Assembly (NCBI RefSeq): GCF_002019705.1 | Contig: NZ_KV917377.1 | Location: forward strand, 3,257,639 to 3,321,638 | Source: Shouchella patagoniensis | GTDB taxonomy: Bacteria > Bacillota > Bacilli > Bacillales > Bacillaceae_D | Direction: 5' to 3' | Length of the DNA stretch: 64,000 nucleotides | Shown: positions 36,627 through 46,144 of the stretch, piece after piece | Position numbering within the stretch: position 1 is the first letter of the stretch | Layout of the letters: every line of letters starts with the position of its first letter | The notes under the pieces: model-generated | Told to the model about the DNA's origin: nothing | Seen by the model: the letters and a program-made list of their open reading frames with translations, nothing else | The model's database searches: none | Position numbers and translations under genes: made by a program

Positions 36627-37403
36627 CTAAGCAATGCTTCTCACATGCTTTAAAATTTCTTCGTTTACTTGATTAGGATTATCCAAGTTTGTAGCGTGAT
36701 GAGCGTTTTTAATTTGAACGAAGCGTGAATGTTTGATCTTGTTGCTCATGTCCTCTTGCTGCCGTTCAATCATCGTATCATGGTCACCTTGCAGGAGTAA
36801 GGTCTGACAGTTTACTTTATGTAAGGAATCGCCGCTCTCCATTGTTGAGATCGCATTCCAGAGACGGATCCATCTCTTTAAAGGGATTGCACTGACTGCG
36901 CTTTTAATATAGTGTTCGTTCTCAGGGTTAAACTTAGATAGGGTGTTTGCTTGAATTCGTGCCAATAGACTCATTGGGATAAACCTGCTTGAAAAGCGGT
37001 TAGTGGGGACCACGATCTTTTCAAAGCGATTGTATGTATTTGTAAAAGGTGTACCGATTAAGATAAGAGACCGTACTGTTTCCGGATAGCGAATCGCCGT
37101 TTGCAAGGAGATGTGACCACCCAGTGAGAGACCGCAAAGATGGGCTTGTTTCACATCTAAATGCTGTAATAATCCGACCAAATCGTCGCTAAAATCATCC
37201 GAATTCACTTTCCCTTCAGGTAAGGACGATTGTCCGTGGCCACGAACATCCCAACAAATGGTTTTATAAGAATCAGATAACGCGTCAATTTGCGGCTGCC
37301 ATTGTTTATGGTCCCATGAGGCACCATGGGTAAAGACAATGGCTTCACCAGTTCCTTTCACTTCGTAAAACAAGTCAACATTATTTATTCTTACTGTAGG
37401 CAT
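36627..37403 (-). CDS. Alpha/beta hydrolase
   Basis: The 258-residue protein has the hydrolase fold with the oxyanion-side FTHGASWDHKQW, DVRGHGQSS, the nucleophile elbow CGLSLGGHIS (Ser), a late LQGDHDTM acid and the catalytic His in NAHHATNLDNP. It has no signal peptide, so it is cytosolic. It resembles carboxylesterase, haloperoxidase and 3-oxoadipate-lactonase relatives; the substrate is not predictable. It stands alone on the minus strand. Confidence 0.87.
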   Translation of the reverse strand: MPTVRINNVDLFYEVKGTGEAIVFTHGASWDHKQWQPQIDALSDSYKTICWDVRGHGQSSLPEGKVNSDDFSDDLVGLLQHLDVKQAHLCGLSLGGHISLQTAIRYPETVRSLILIGTPFTNTYNRFEKIVVPTNRFSSRFIPMSLLARIQANTLSKFNPENEHYIKSAVSAIPLKRWIRLWNAISTMESGDSLHKVNCQTLLLQGDHDTMIERQQEDMSNKIKHSRFVQIKNAHHATNLDNPNQVNEEILKHVRSIA

Positions 37404-37524
37404 GGCGATTCCCCTTGTCCTTTAATCAATTCTTGTATTTACACATAGAAAAAGTTATAAAGGATCCGTACACATGGTAATAATTAGGATGAAAGAGAAC
37501 GGATATAAGTGGAGCTAGTCTGTA

Positions 37525-37845
37525 TCATGCTTGTTCAAATCGTTTTGAGAGTTTTTCCTTATGTTGAGCGAAAACATCTTCTAATTCAATACCATATTTA
37601 TTGGCGATGACAGCGATATTGCCAAGCACATCTCCTAACTCCTCGCTTAGTGCCTCTTTATTGTGAAGGTAAGTTCCTTCTTCTTCATCTGGTCGGTCTC
37701 GTCCAATTTCTAATGCACGAATCGCCCGAGCTACTTCACCTGTCTCTTCTGATAAAAAGCCAATTCGGATAAAGATGTTTAAATCTGACCAGCCTCTCAG
37801 CTGATAATAATCCGCGACCCAACTTTGAAATTCTTTTGTATTCAT
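37525..37845 (-). CDS. MazG-like nucleotide pyrophosphohydrolase
   Basis: The 106-residue all-helical protein has the MazG metal-binding pattern EETGEVARAIRALE and, about 45 residues later, EELGDVLGNIAVIANKYGI. Such single-domain proteins hydrolyse non-canonical or excess nucleoside triphosphates to monophosphates. The ribosome site AGGTGGG precedes the start at 37845. It has no operon partner on the minus strand. Confidence 0.85.
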   Translation of the reverse strand: MNTKEFQSWVADYYQLRGWSDLNIFIRIGFLSEETGEVARAIRALEIGRDRPDEEEGTYLHNKEALSEELGDVLGNIAVIANKYGIELEDVFAQHKEKLSKRFEQA

Positions 37846-38039
37846 TTTAACCCACCTTTAGATCAATATCTATCGTACTTTTAATATATTAACACAAGAT
37901 ATTGTGTTCTTTGTCGTTTTATTTAGGTTTTTCTTTTCGTAGATGATTTCTGCCTCTAAGTGGATCGGCATCTTGTTTTTGGTACAATAAGATTCGTAGT
38001 TGTTCAAGCGGTGCTCTTTCATTAAGATAGGGAGAGAAG

Positions 38040-39008
38040 ATGAAGCCGAAGATAAGAGATGTAGCAAAAGTGGCGGGGGTTTCGCCAACAACCGTTTCAA
38101 GAGTGTTAAATAATCGAGGCTATATTAGTGATGAAACACGGAAGAACGTGTATCAAGCAATGGAAAACCTCAATTATTTGCCAAATGATTTGGCGCGTTC
38201 GCTGTATAACAAACGTTCAAACCTGATTGGTCTCATTGTCCCAACTACCTCAAACCCTTTTTACGGGGAATTAACAGCAAGAATTGAGCATCACTGTGCT
38301 GAAAACGGATTAAAGGTGCTTTTGTGCAACAGTTTATACAACTTAGAAAAAGAAGAGAAGTATTGGGAGATGTTAAGAAGAAATCAAGTCGACGGTGTCA
38401 TTGTTTGTACTTACAATCGCGGCTTAATTGATTATGATAACTATCACTTGCCAACTGTGGTTTTTGATCATTATTTATCGAGCCGTATTCCAGTGGTGAG
38501 TTCGGATAATTATACGGGTGGAGAGCTAGCGACAACCCATTTGATTTCAAAAGGATGCAAACATTGTTCACATTAATGGACCTGGTGATCTTGAAACACC
38601 TGCGAACTTGCGTCGAAAAGCGTATGAATCAGTGATGGAGAAGGCTGGATTAACAGCTTTTACGTGTGAAATTGAACCAATTTTAAAACAAGATGCGACG
38701 GCGGTGGCTGTAGCGAACTTGTTTGATGAACGGCCAAATATGGATGGTGTCTTTGCGAGTGATGATAGCATAGCGTTGACAGTCATTCGAGAAACAAACA
38801 CGTGCCAAATGATATGAAAGTGGTGGGTTATGATGGCACAGAGTTTGTGACCTTGCTTGCACCAGAATTAACAACGGTCAAACAACCGATTGATGAAATG
38901 GCGAATACAGCTGTCATAGAACTAGTTAAACAAATTGAACAGCCAAATGAACCAATTGCAGGAGAGTTTGTTCATAAGGTGACGTTAAAAAATGGGACAA
39001 GCGCATAA
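38040..39008 (+). pseudogene. LacI-family regulator with two frameshifts
   Basis: The first 178 codons encode the LacI helix-turn-helix (IRDVAKVAGVSPTTVSRVLNNRGYIS) and the start of the sugar-binding domain (LIGLIVPTTSNPFYGELTARIE). After GCKH (38562-38564) the frame shifts: the phase-1 frame continues VHINGPGDLETPANLRRKAYESV to about 38800. It then shifts back and ends PNDMKVVGYDGTEFVTLLAPELTTVKQP. All parts of a normal LacI protein of about 320 residues are present in order, but in three pieces. It was probably the local repressor of the fructan operon starting at 39132. If the shifts are real, control of that operon is lost. Confidence 0.85.
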
Positions 39009-39016
39009 TTGAGGTG

Positions 39017-39050
39017 AAAGAACTGCTTCGCTAAGAAGGGTTCTTTTTTT
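39017..39050 (+). terminator. Terminator after the lacI-type pseudogene
   Basis: AAAGAAC pairs with GTTCTTT and CTT with AAG inside the stem, followed by seven T. Confidence 0.75.
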
Positions 39051-39067
39051 GGTTTAAATTTTTATGA

Positions 39068-39079
39068 AACCGGTTGACA
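39068..39079 (+). promoter_or_regulatory. LacI-type operator overlapping a -35 element
   Basis: AACCGGTT (39068-39075) is a perfect palindrome of the kind bound by LacI-family proteins. It overlaps TTGACA (39074-39079), a consensus -35. A cre-like TGAAAACGCTTTACA follows at 39093-39107, where a clear -10 was expected but not found. The site fits control of the fructan operon by the regulator upstream. Confidence 0.5.
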
Positions 39080-39131
39080 TAAAACCAAACAATGAAAACG
39101 CTTTACATTTTGATGTGAAGGTGGGTATGCG

Positions 39132-40097
39132 GTGGCGACAGTAGAACAACGAAAAACGAATGCATCTGGGAATTTAAAGTTAAAAAGAAGAAAACGAAAG
39201 TGGTATGTAGAGTTTGCGAGAAGTTGGCAACTGTATTTGCTATTAGCACCAACGCTTTTGTATTTTATTGTTTTTAAATATTATCCAATGTACGGACTGC
39301 AAATTGCTTTTAAAGATTATTTACCAAGCCTTGGTGTTTGGGGGAGTGAATGGGTTGGTTGGTCGCACTTCGAACGTTTTTTTAATTCTTATCAATTCTG
39401 GGAGATTATTCAGAACACGCTAGTTTTAAGTATTTATGAACTGGCAGTCGGGTTTCCACTCCCGATTCTTCTTGCATTAATGTTGAATATGTTAATCAGT
39501 CATAAGTACAAACGGTTTATTCAAACAGTCGTATATGCACCCCACTTTATATCTGTTGTGGTGATGGTTGGGATTTTATTTGTCTTCTTATCGCCTTCAA
39601 GTGGATTAATTAATCACTTTATCGTCCTGTTTGGCGGGGAACCGATCCACTTTATGGCTAGTCCTGAATGGTTTAAAACATTGTATGTTTTCTCTGGTGT
39701 GTGGCAAGGAACGGGATTTGCGGCGATTATTTATTTAGCAGCGCTTTCGGGTGTTGATCCTTCCTTACACGAAGCGGCTGTTATGGTCGGGGCAAGTAAA
39801 TTCAAACGGGTGTTACATATCGATATTCCAGCGATTATGCCTGTATCCGTCATCATGCTCATTTTGGCACTTGGAAACTTAATGAATTTAGGCTTTGAAA
39901 AAGCGCTTTTAATGCAAACACCATTAAACAAAGAATCGTCTAATATTATTGCGACGTATGTGTATGAAGTTGGCATTTAACAAGCGCAGTATAGCTTTGG
40001 AACCGCAGTTGGCTTGTTTAACTCGATTATTAACTTAATCTTGCTTGTGACAGTCAATCAAATCGCTCGTAAAGTATCCGACAATAGCTTGTGGTAA
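39132..40097 (+). pseudogene. LplB-type sugar ABC permease interrupted by an in-frame TAA
   Basis: The frame begins at GTG/ATG-like 39132 and encodes an LplB-type permease (WQLYLLLAPTLLYFIVFKYYPMYGLQIAFKDY, EAA loop HEAAVMVGASKFKRVLHIDIPAI). It stops at TAA 39978-39980 after YVYEVGI. The same frame continues without error as QAQYSFGTAVGLFNSIINLILLVTVNQIARKVSDNSLW to a normal stop at 40095-40097. Intact relatives have a sense codon, usually Glu, at this position, so a single G-to-T change explains it. The truncated protein would lack the last membrane helix. The partner permease and binding protein look intact. Confidence 0.85.
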
Positions 40098-40113
40098 AGG
40101 AGGTCAATCTGCG

Positions 40114-41004
40114 TTGAACCAAGTAAAGCGAACAAAAGGCGACAAAGTATTTGATGCGGTCAACATGTTCATGTTGACACTCGGTTGTTTAATTGTGTTG
40201 TACCCGCTCTATTTTATTGTTATTGCATCGATCAGTGATCCCAATCGAATATTCGCCGGAGATGTGTTGTTCTTACCTAAAGATATGACGCTTGATGGGT
40301 ATAAACGAATTTTTCAAGATCCTGGGATTTGGAATGGCTTCAAAAATACCTTTCTTTATTCTTCGCTCGGGACAGCGATAAGCGTCTCGTTAACAGTGAC
40401 CGCCGGCTATGCATTATCTCGAAAAGATTTAGCGGGTCGGAATGTTATTATGGCTTTCTTACTCGTTACGCTCTTTTTCCACGGTGGCATGATTCCAACG
40501 TATTTGGTTGTGCGTGATTTAGGCATGGTCAACACAGTTTGGGCGATGGTCATTCCCAATGCAGTGGGATTATGGAATGTAATTATATGTCGAACGTTTT
40601 TTCAAACATCCATTCCAAAAGATATGCTGGAAGCTGCACAAATCGATGGATGTAATGACTGCAAGTTCTTTTCGAAAATTGTTGTGCCTTTGTCTAAACC
40701 AATCATTGCGGTCATGGTTTTGTTTCATGTTGTGACTCATTGGAATTCCTTTTTTGATGCATTGATTTACTTAAATAATGATTCGCTGTATCCGCTGCAA
40801 CTGATTTTGCGGAACTTGTTGATTCAAAGCGAAGTGTCGAGTCAGATGATTGGTGATGTTGAATCAAACCAAGCGCAACTTGCTGTCGCTGAACAGATTA
40901 AGTATGGCGTCATTATTGTTTCTTCCATTCCTTTGTTAATTTTGTATCCGTTTTTGCAAAAGTACTTTGTGAAAGGTGTCATGATTGGTTCGATTAAAGG
41001 GTAA
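40114..41004 (+). CDS. LplC-type sugar ABC permease
   Basis: The TTG start at 40114 follows AAAGGAGG, with about 11-nt spacing. The 296-residue protein has six membrane helices, the N-terminal KGDKVFDAVNMFMLTLGCLIVLYPLYFIVIAS typical of LplC/YtcP, and the EAA loop MLEAAQIDGCNDCKFFSKIVVPLSKPI. It forms the channel with the (interrupted) upstream permease and takes substrate from the lipoprotein encoded next. In this family the ATPase is usually shared (MsmX type), and none is encoded here. Confidence 0.9.
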   Translation: MNQVKRTKGDKVFDAVNMFMLTLGCLIVLYPLYFIVIASISDPNRIFAGDVLFLPKDMTLDGYKRIFQDPGIWNGFKNTFLYSSLGTAISVSLTVTAGYALSRKDLAGRNVIMAFLLVTLFFHGGMIPTYLVVRDLGMVNTVWAMVIPNAVGLWNVIICRTFFQTSIPKDMLEAAQIDGCNDCKFFSKIVVPLSKPIIAVMVLFHVVTHWNSFFDALIYLNNDSLYPLQLILRNLLIQSEVSSQMIGDVESNQAQLAVAEQIKYGVIIVSSIPLLILYPFLQKYFVKGVMIGSIKG

Positions 41005-41025
41005 TCCGAGAAGGGGGAAAAGAAA

Positions 41026-42624
41026 ATGAAGAAGATGATTGGGATGACATGTGTTGCAGCTTTGGCATTAGCAGGTTGTGGGGGTTCAGATAGCGCTGAT
41101 GAAAACGTCAATGCCGACCGAGTTGATTTTAATGAAGATGGCTTACCTCTTGTTGATGATGGAGTGGACGTCTCATTAACGTTCGTCTCACCGAAGTCAA
41201 CGCTTGCACCTGATTTTGATGAGATGGTCATCTTTCAGCGACTTGAGGAGGAAACGAACGTTTCGATTAATTGGAATAACATTCCTGGTGATGGCTATGT
41301 GGAAAGAAAGAATTTGATGCTTGCGAGCAATGACTTACCAGATGCGTTTTACAATGCGGGATTTAGTGACTATGATCTTGTTCGGTACGGACGGGATGGG
41401 GCTATTATTCCGCTGGAAGGATTAATTGAAGAACATGCACCGAATCTACAAAAGATATTAGATGAACGACCTGAATTACTTGCTGTCTTAACGGCACCAG
41501 ATGGGCATATTTATTCTTTGCCCCGTGTAGAGGAGATGGGTCTTGTACCGTATGCCAATTTCACCGCAATTAATCAAACTTGGCTTAATGAAGTTGGGTT
41601 GGATCAACCGGATACATTAGACGAATTACGCGATACATTGCGTGCATTCCGCGATCAAGATGTGAACGGAAGTGGTTCAGCAGATGAAGTGTTGAGCTTA
41701 ACACCTACAGACGGATTCCAAGGGTATTTTGGTGACTTCTTTGCTGCCTTTGGCTTACCGGATAACCCAAATAAGCTTGTTGTGAAAGAGGATGAAGTGA
41801 TTTTTACCGCGATACAAGATGAATACAAAGAAGCGATTGCTTATTTCCATGAATGGTTTGATGAAGGGTTAATTGACCGGGAAGTATTTACTCATGATAC
41901 TGGGCAGTTTTTAGCGAAAGGCAAACAAGATCCGAATCCACTCGGTGCGTTTGTATTTTGGGAAATTGAGTCGGTTGTTGGCCTCGATCAGGCAGATGAT
42001 TATGTGCTCCTTGGACCACTGGAAGGACCAAATGGGCACCGAATGTATGGAAGGTCAAATCATCATGAACACCACCGTAGTGCTTTTGTCATGACATCCG
42101 CAAATGAAAACCCAGAACTAACGATGCGCTGGGTTGACCAATTATATGATCCAAAGATGTCGGCTCAAATCAATTGGGGTCCGATTGGTGAAATTTATGA
42201 AGAAGACGAGAACGGGATGCTTGTGAATGAAGAGTTGCCAGAAGGAACAACGATGGGTGAGTATCGCGAACGTGTTGCACCAATGGGGCCTTCCGTTGTC
42301 CTTGAAGAACATTTTGGCACGGTTGTGGATATGGAACCACGGGCAAAGCAACGATTAGAGGATATTGAAGAGCATTACGCTACTTACATTTGGGATGAAA
42401 ACTATCCAAATGTATTTATGACGGAAGAAGAGTTGGATCGCTTAAATTATATTGAAACAGACATTATGGACTTGGTAAATCGGAACTTTGCTCGCTGGCT
42501 CATGGATGGTGGAATTGAAGAAGAGTGGGACGCCTACGTTGATCAATTGCATGAAAGGGGTCTGGATGAAGTGATGGAGATTAGGCAAGATGCGTTTGAC
42601 CGTTTTCATGAACAAATTGATTAA
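41026..42624 (+). CDS. Oligosaccharide-binding lipoprotein (LplA/LipO-like)
   Basis: The 532-residue product has a lipoprotein signal with lipobox LALAGC (Cys18). It belongs to the large family 1 binding proteins that partner LplB/LplC permeases (NVSINWNNIPGDGYVERKNLMLASNDLPDAFYNAGF; GHIYSLPRVEEMG; WLNEVGLDQPDTLDELRDTLRAF). It binds oligosaccharide outside the cell. The two GH32 genes that follow make fructo-oligosaccharide from levan or inulin the likely ligand. That assignment rests on context. Confidence 0.9.
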   Translation: MKKMIGMTCVAALALAGCGGSDSADENVNADRVDFNEDGLPLVDDGVDVSLTFVSPKSTLAPDFDEMVIFQRLEEETNVSINWNNIPGDGYVERKNLMLASNDLPDAFYNAGFSDYDLVRYGRDGAIIPLEGLIEEHAPNLQKILDERPELLAVLTAPDGHIYSLPRVEEMGLVPYANFTAINQTWLNEVGLDQPDTLDELRDTLRAFRDQDVNGSGSADEVLSLTPTDGFQGYFGDFFAAFGLPDNPNKLVVKEDEVIFTAIQDEYKEAIAYFHEWFDEGLIDREVFTHDTGQFLAKGKQDPNPLGAFVFWEIESVVGLDQADDYVLLGPLEGPNGHRMYGRSNHHEHHRSAFVMTSANENPELTMRWVDQLYDPKMSAQINWGPIGEIYEEDENGMLVNEELPEGTTMGEYRERVAPMGPSVVLEEHFGTVVDMEPRAKQRLEDIEEHYATYIWDENYPNVFMTEEELDRLNYIETDIMDLVNRNFARWLMDGGIEEEWDAYVDQLHERGLDEVMEIRQDAFDRFHEQID

Positions 42625-42636
42625 GGAGGCTTGTTG

Positions 42637-44448
42637 ATGGTCAAAAGAGCTTGTACCCTTTTCGCTACATTGCTTCTGCTTGGATGTGCGTCATCGTCGG
42701 AGGAAGGAGATGCAGAGAATATGGAAAAACAACTGAGTGAAGATACTTCTTATTATACAGAGCGATATCGGCCACAATTTCATTTTTCCACGCCAGTTGG
42801 AAATTTAGCTGATCCAAATGGACTTATCTATTACGAAGGTGAGTACCATTTGTTTCATCAAAAAAATGGCACGTGGGCACATGCTGTGAGTGAGGATTTG
42901 TTCCACTGGGAACACTTGCCAATTGCACTCGAGCATGATGAACTCGGTCAAGCGCTATCTGGTAGTCTCGTTGTTGATAAAGATGACCATTCAGGTTTAT
43001 TTAACGGAGAAGAAGGGCTTATCGCCATTTACACTAATACGGAAGGCGGGGAAGCACAATCAATTGCTTATAGTAGCGATAAAGGTCGGACCTGGGAGCG
43101 ATACGAGAATAACCCGGGCATGAAAGACTTCCGAGATCCAAAGGTTTTCTGGCACGAAGAAACTGCTCAATGGGTGATGGTTGTTTCGACCGATCAATCG
43201 GTTACCATTTATCATTCAGATAACTTAATTGATTGGACTTACGCAAGTCGCTTTGGAGATGACGAAGGGTCTCATGCGGCTGTGTGGGAGTGTCCTGATT
43301 TATTTCGCTTACCGGTTGATGGAGACAAAAACAATCAGAAGTGGGTTTTACATGTAAGTGTCGGTGATAATGAAGAAACAAATGGCTCGACTGCTCAGTA
43401 TTTCGTTGGTGAATTTGATGGAACCACATTTAGGAATGACAACGATTCAGAAGAAGTTCTGATAACGGACTTTGGTCAAGATTTCTATGCGGCACAAACC
43501 TTTTCAAACACAGAAGACCGCGTTCTTTGGCTCGGATGGATGGCGAACTGGCGCTACCCATACCAGTCACCGACTGATCCATGGATGGGCTCAATGTCGA
43601 TTCCAAGAGAGCTTGGCTTGTGCACGAATGAGGGAGGCGACATTCGCCTTGTTCAACAACCGATTGAAGAACTAAACAATCTTGTTGCAAAAACAGAAAC
43701 CTTTCATTCTTTTGAAGTTGCGGATGCCCCTGTCCCACTAGATGTTGCAGGAACAACCTATACCTTTGAAGCAACAGTCTCGTGGGAAGAGTTGACGGAA
43801 TTTGGATTGCGCCTTCGTCATGGTGATGGTGTTGAGTCATTAATTGGATTTGATGCGGCTTTTAATAAAGTGTTTCTTGATCGAACAAATGCTGGCAAAG
43901 AGACGATAATGGATCGCAACGGAGAAGCATTTCCATTTGGGCAACGTTATGAAACGGAATATGAGGCGAACAAAGGCCAAATGAAACTAACTGCGGTCGT
44001 TGATGAATCATCAATTGAACTGTTTATTAACGATGGTGAGATCGTGTTCACTTCGCTCATCTACACGGATCCAACAAATGATGGGATTGAATGGTATGCA
44101 GAAGGCGGCGTAATCCAAGTAGAGCAAGTTGAATTTAATTATCTTCATAATACGTGGCGAAAACAACCAGAGAGTGGGACGTTTGAGCGTTTGGTTACAA
44201 ATGTGGAACAAGATCGCCTGCAGGTTGGGGAAACAAGGGAATTAATCGCTACGCACAAACCGGATTATGAAGATGCAAGTGAGGAAACGATTGAATGGGA
44301 AAGCTCCGATGAGGAGGTTGTTAGAATCGTCGAAGAAACAGAAGCAGGTGTGATTGTTGAAGCGATAGGTAAAGGCTCTAGCATCATTCGAGCGAAAAAT
44401 CAGGCGCACGGGCTAGAAAAAGAGATTCGAATTTACACAACGGAGTAG
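42637..44448 (+). CDS. Membrane-anchored GH32 fructan hydrolase (levanase-like) with Big_2-like tail
   Basis: ATG 42637 has AAGGAGG 7 nt upstream. The 603-residue product is a lipoprotein (LLLLGC, Cys17) with a GH32 five-blade propeller. The nucleophile Asp is in NLADPNGLIYY, the stabilising Asp in FRDPKVFW and the acid/base Glu in WECPDLF. A beta-sandwich follows, then a Big_2-like domain (VEQDRLQVGETRELIATHKPD...IEWESSDEEVVRIV). The nucleophile loop reads NLADPNG rather than the common WMNDPNG. It should cut fructan at the cell surface and feed the importer. Endo or exo action is not predictable. Confidence 0.9.
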   Translation: MVKRACTLFATLLLLGCASSSEEGDAENMEKQLSEDTSYYTERYRPQFHFSTPVGNLADPNGLIYYEGEYHLFHQKNGTWAHAVSEDLFHWEHLPIALEHDELGQALSGSLVVDKDDHSGLFNGEEGLIAIYTNTEGGEAQSIAYSSDKGRTWERYENNPGMKDFRDPKVFWHEETAQWVMVVSTDQSVTIYHSDNLIDWTYASRFGDDEGSHAAVWECPDLFRLPVDGDKNNQKWVLHVSVGDNEETNGSTAQYFVGEFDGTTFRNDNDSEEVLITDFGQDFYAAQTFSNTEDRVLWLGWMANWRYPYQSPTDPWMGSMSIPRELGLCTNEGGDIRLVQQPIEELNNLVAKTETFHSFEVADAPVPLDVAGTTYTFEATVSWEELTEFGLRLRHGDGVESLIGFDAAFNKVFLDRTNAGKETIMDRNGEAFPFGQRYETEYEANKGQMKLTAVVDESSIELFINDGEIVFTSLIYTDPTNDGIEWYAEGGVIQVEQVEFNYLHNTWRKQPESGTFERLVTNVEQDRLQVGETRELIATHKPDYEDASEETIEWESSDEEVVRIVEETEAGVIVEAIGKGSSIIRAKNQAHGLEKEIRIYTTE

Positions 44449-44462
44449 GAGGAATCACTCGA

Positions 44463-45947
44463 TTGGATTATGGAACAAATAAAAAAAGTCATGAAGACAG
44501 AGTTGCCCAGGCGACAGAAATGGTCATAAGTAAGAAGAACCCTCAAGCCACGTACCGTTTAGGCTATCACCTGATGGCACCGTCAGGCTGGATCAATGAT
44601 CCGAACGGTCTGATTTATTTTAACGAGGAGTACCATGTATTTTATCAGCACCACCCTTACGATGAAACATGGGAGCCGATGCACTGGGGTCATGCCGTAA
44701 GTGATGATTTAGTACATTGGCGTCATCTATCAGTTGCCTTAGCTCCAGGAGATCTGTTTGATCAGAATGGTTGCTTCTCTGGCAGTGCGGTTGATGATCA
44801 TGGTGTGTTGACGTTAATTTACACTGGTCATAATGTGGTGAACGCAGAAACGGATGACCTTTATCAAAATCAAAACATTGCCCGCAGTACAGACGGGATT
44901 CATTTCGAGAAAGCAAATGTCAATCCAGTGATAAAAAGCCAACCCCACGGGATGCAACGTAATTTCCGTGATCCAAAAGTCTGGAATGAAGAAGGCATCT
45001 GGAAAATGGTGGTTGGTTCTACCGAAGAAAACCGAGGACAAGTGCTCCTCTATCAATCAACCAATTTGGAAAACTGGGACTATCAAGGCATTCTTGCCAA
45101 ACATAATGGTGGAAACGAAGGCTATATGTGGGAATGCCCCGACTTTTTCCTCCTAGGCGATAAACATGTTTTGCTCCTTTCTCCGCAAGGAATCGAGCCA
45201 GAAGGAGATCGGTATCAGAACCAACATCAAACAGGCTATTTCGTAGGCGACTACAGAAATGGCGTATTTGAGCGCGGTGCTTTTACAGAGCTTGATTTTG
45301 GGCACGACTTCTATGCGGTACAAACCTTTCTCGACGGAAAAGGGCGAAGAATCGCAATCGGTTGGATGGATATGTGGGAATCGCCAATGCCGAGTCAAAA
45401 AGAAGGTTGGGCGGACGCGTTAACGTTGCCACGCGAATTACGATTAGCAGACGATGGAAAAATAAGGATGATACCAGTCGACGAACTAAAAGCATTGCGG
45501 ATGAATAAGGAGAAATTAGGTCAAAAAATTGTGACTGGGGTTGAGAAGGTTGATCTGACAGGGCAGAAAGTGGAACTTGAATTAGCTTTTGATATGGATC
45601 AAACGGATGCATCTGTGTTCGGAGTGAAAGTCGCTTGTGCTGAAGATGGCAGCGAAGAAACAGTCCTTACTTTCGATCAATTAGAACAGACTGTTACACT
45701 CGACCGCGACTTATCTGGAGAAGGAGTTAGTGGTGCAAGGATAGCATCAATTCGTTTGGCTGATACGCTAAATGTGTGCCTCTTTCTCGACCGTTCCTCT
45801 ATTGAAGTGTTTATAAATGAAGGAGAAACGGTATTGACGAGCCGGATCTATCCGAAAGAAAGCAGTCAAAGCATCTTTTTCTTTGCTGAAGGCGGAACGG
45901 CAAACCTTCTTGGAGACGGTTATCAACTGAAAACGATATTGGAGTAA
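44463..45947 (+). CDS. Cytosolic GH32 beta-fructosidase (sucrose-6-phosphate hydrolase-like)
   Basis: The TTG start at 44463 follows AGGAGG with 9-nt spacing. The 494-residue protein has no signal peptide. It has all three GH32 catalytic motifs: WINDPNGLIYF (nucleophile), FRDPKVW and MWECPDFF (acid/base), plus the C-terminal GH32 sandwich (FLDRSSIEVFINEGE). It should release fructose from imported fructo-oligosaccharides or sucrose in the cytoplasm. It is the last gene of the fructan operon, 15 bp after the surface GH32, and is followed by a strong terminator. Confidence 0.92.
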   Translation: MDYGTNKKSHEDRVAQATEMVISKKNPQATYRLGYHLMAPSGWINDPNGLIYFNEEYHVFYQHHPYDETWEPMHWGHAVSDDLVHWRHLSVALAPGDLFDQNGCFSGSAVDDHGVLTLIYTGHNVVNAETDDLYQNQNIARSTDGIHFEKANVNPVIKSQPHGMQRNFRDPKVWNEEGIWKMVVGSTEENRGQVLLYQSTNLENWDYQGILAKHNGGNEGYMWECPDFFLLGDKHVLLLSPQGIEPEGDRYQNQHQTGYFVGDYRNGVFERGAFTELDFGHDFYAVQTFLDGKGRRIAIGWMDMWESPMPSQKEGWADALTLPRELRLADDGKIRMIPVDELKALRMNKEKLGQKIVTGVEKVDLTGQKVELELAFDMDQTDASVFGVKVACAEDGSEETVLTFDQLEQTVTLDRDLSGEGVSGARIASIRLADTLNVCLFLDRSSIEVFINEGETVLTSRIYPKESSQSIFFFAEGGTANLLGDGYQLKTILE

Positions 45948-45950
45948 AGA

Positions 45951-45984
45951 AAAAAGCAAGCTTTCGGAAGAAAGCTTGCTTTTT
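45951..45984. terminator. Terminator of the fructan operon
   Basis: A perfect 15-bp stem (AAAAAGCAAGCTTTC and its complement) around a 4-nt loop, ending in TTTTT. Confidence 0.92.
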
Positions 45985-46008
45985 GTAGTTTCCACAAAGG
46001 AGAACGTG

Positions 46009-46080
46009 ATGATGAGAACGAAGCATTACGTACATAATTCTAAAAGGAGGGATAGGTTTGAAATCATGTCTACAATTTAA
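46009..46080 (+). other. Two orphan translation starts at the island boundary
   Basis: AAAGGAG at 45996-46002 leads into ATG 46009, a 23-codon frame ending at 46080. AAAAGGAGGG at 46042-46051 leads into TTG 46058, a 62-codon frame that runs into the opposing regulator gene. Both sites are strong, yet neither frame resembles a protein. They look like leftover 5' ends of genes removed where the AT-rich island joins. Confidence 0.35.
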
Positions 46081-46144
46081 AGCGCGGTTAAAAACTCTAA
46101 ATTTATGTGAGATAAGGTTGTGTTATATCTGTGTTAAGTTACGC

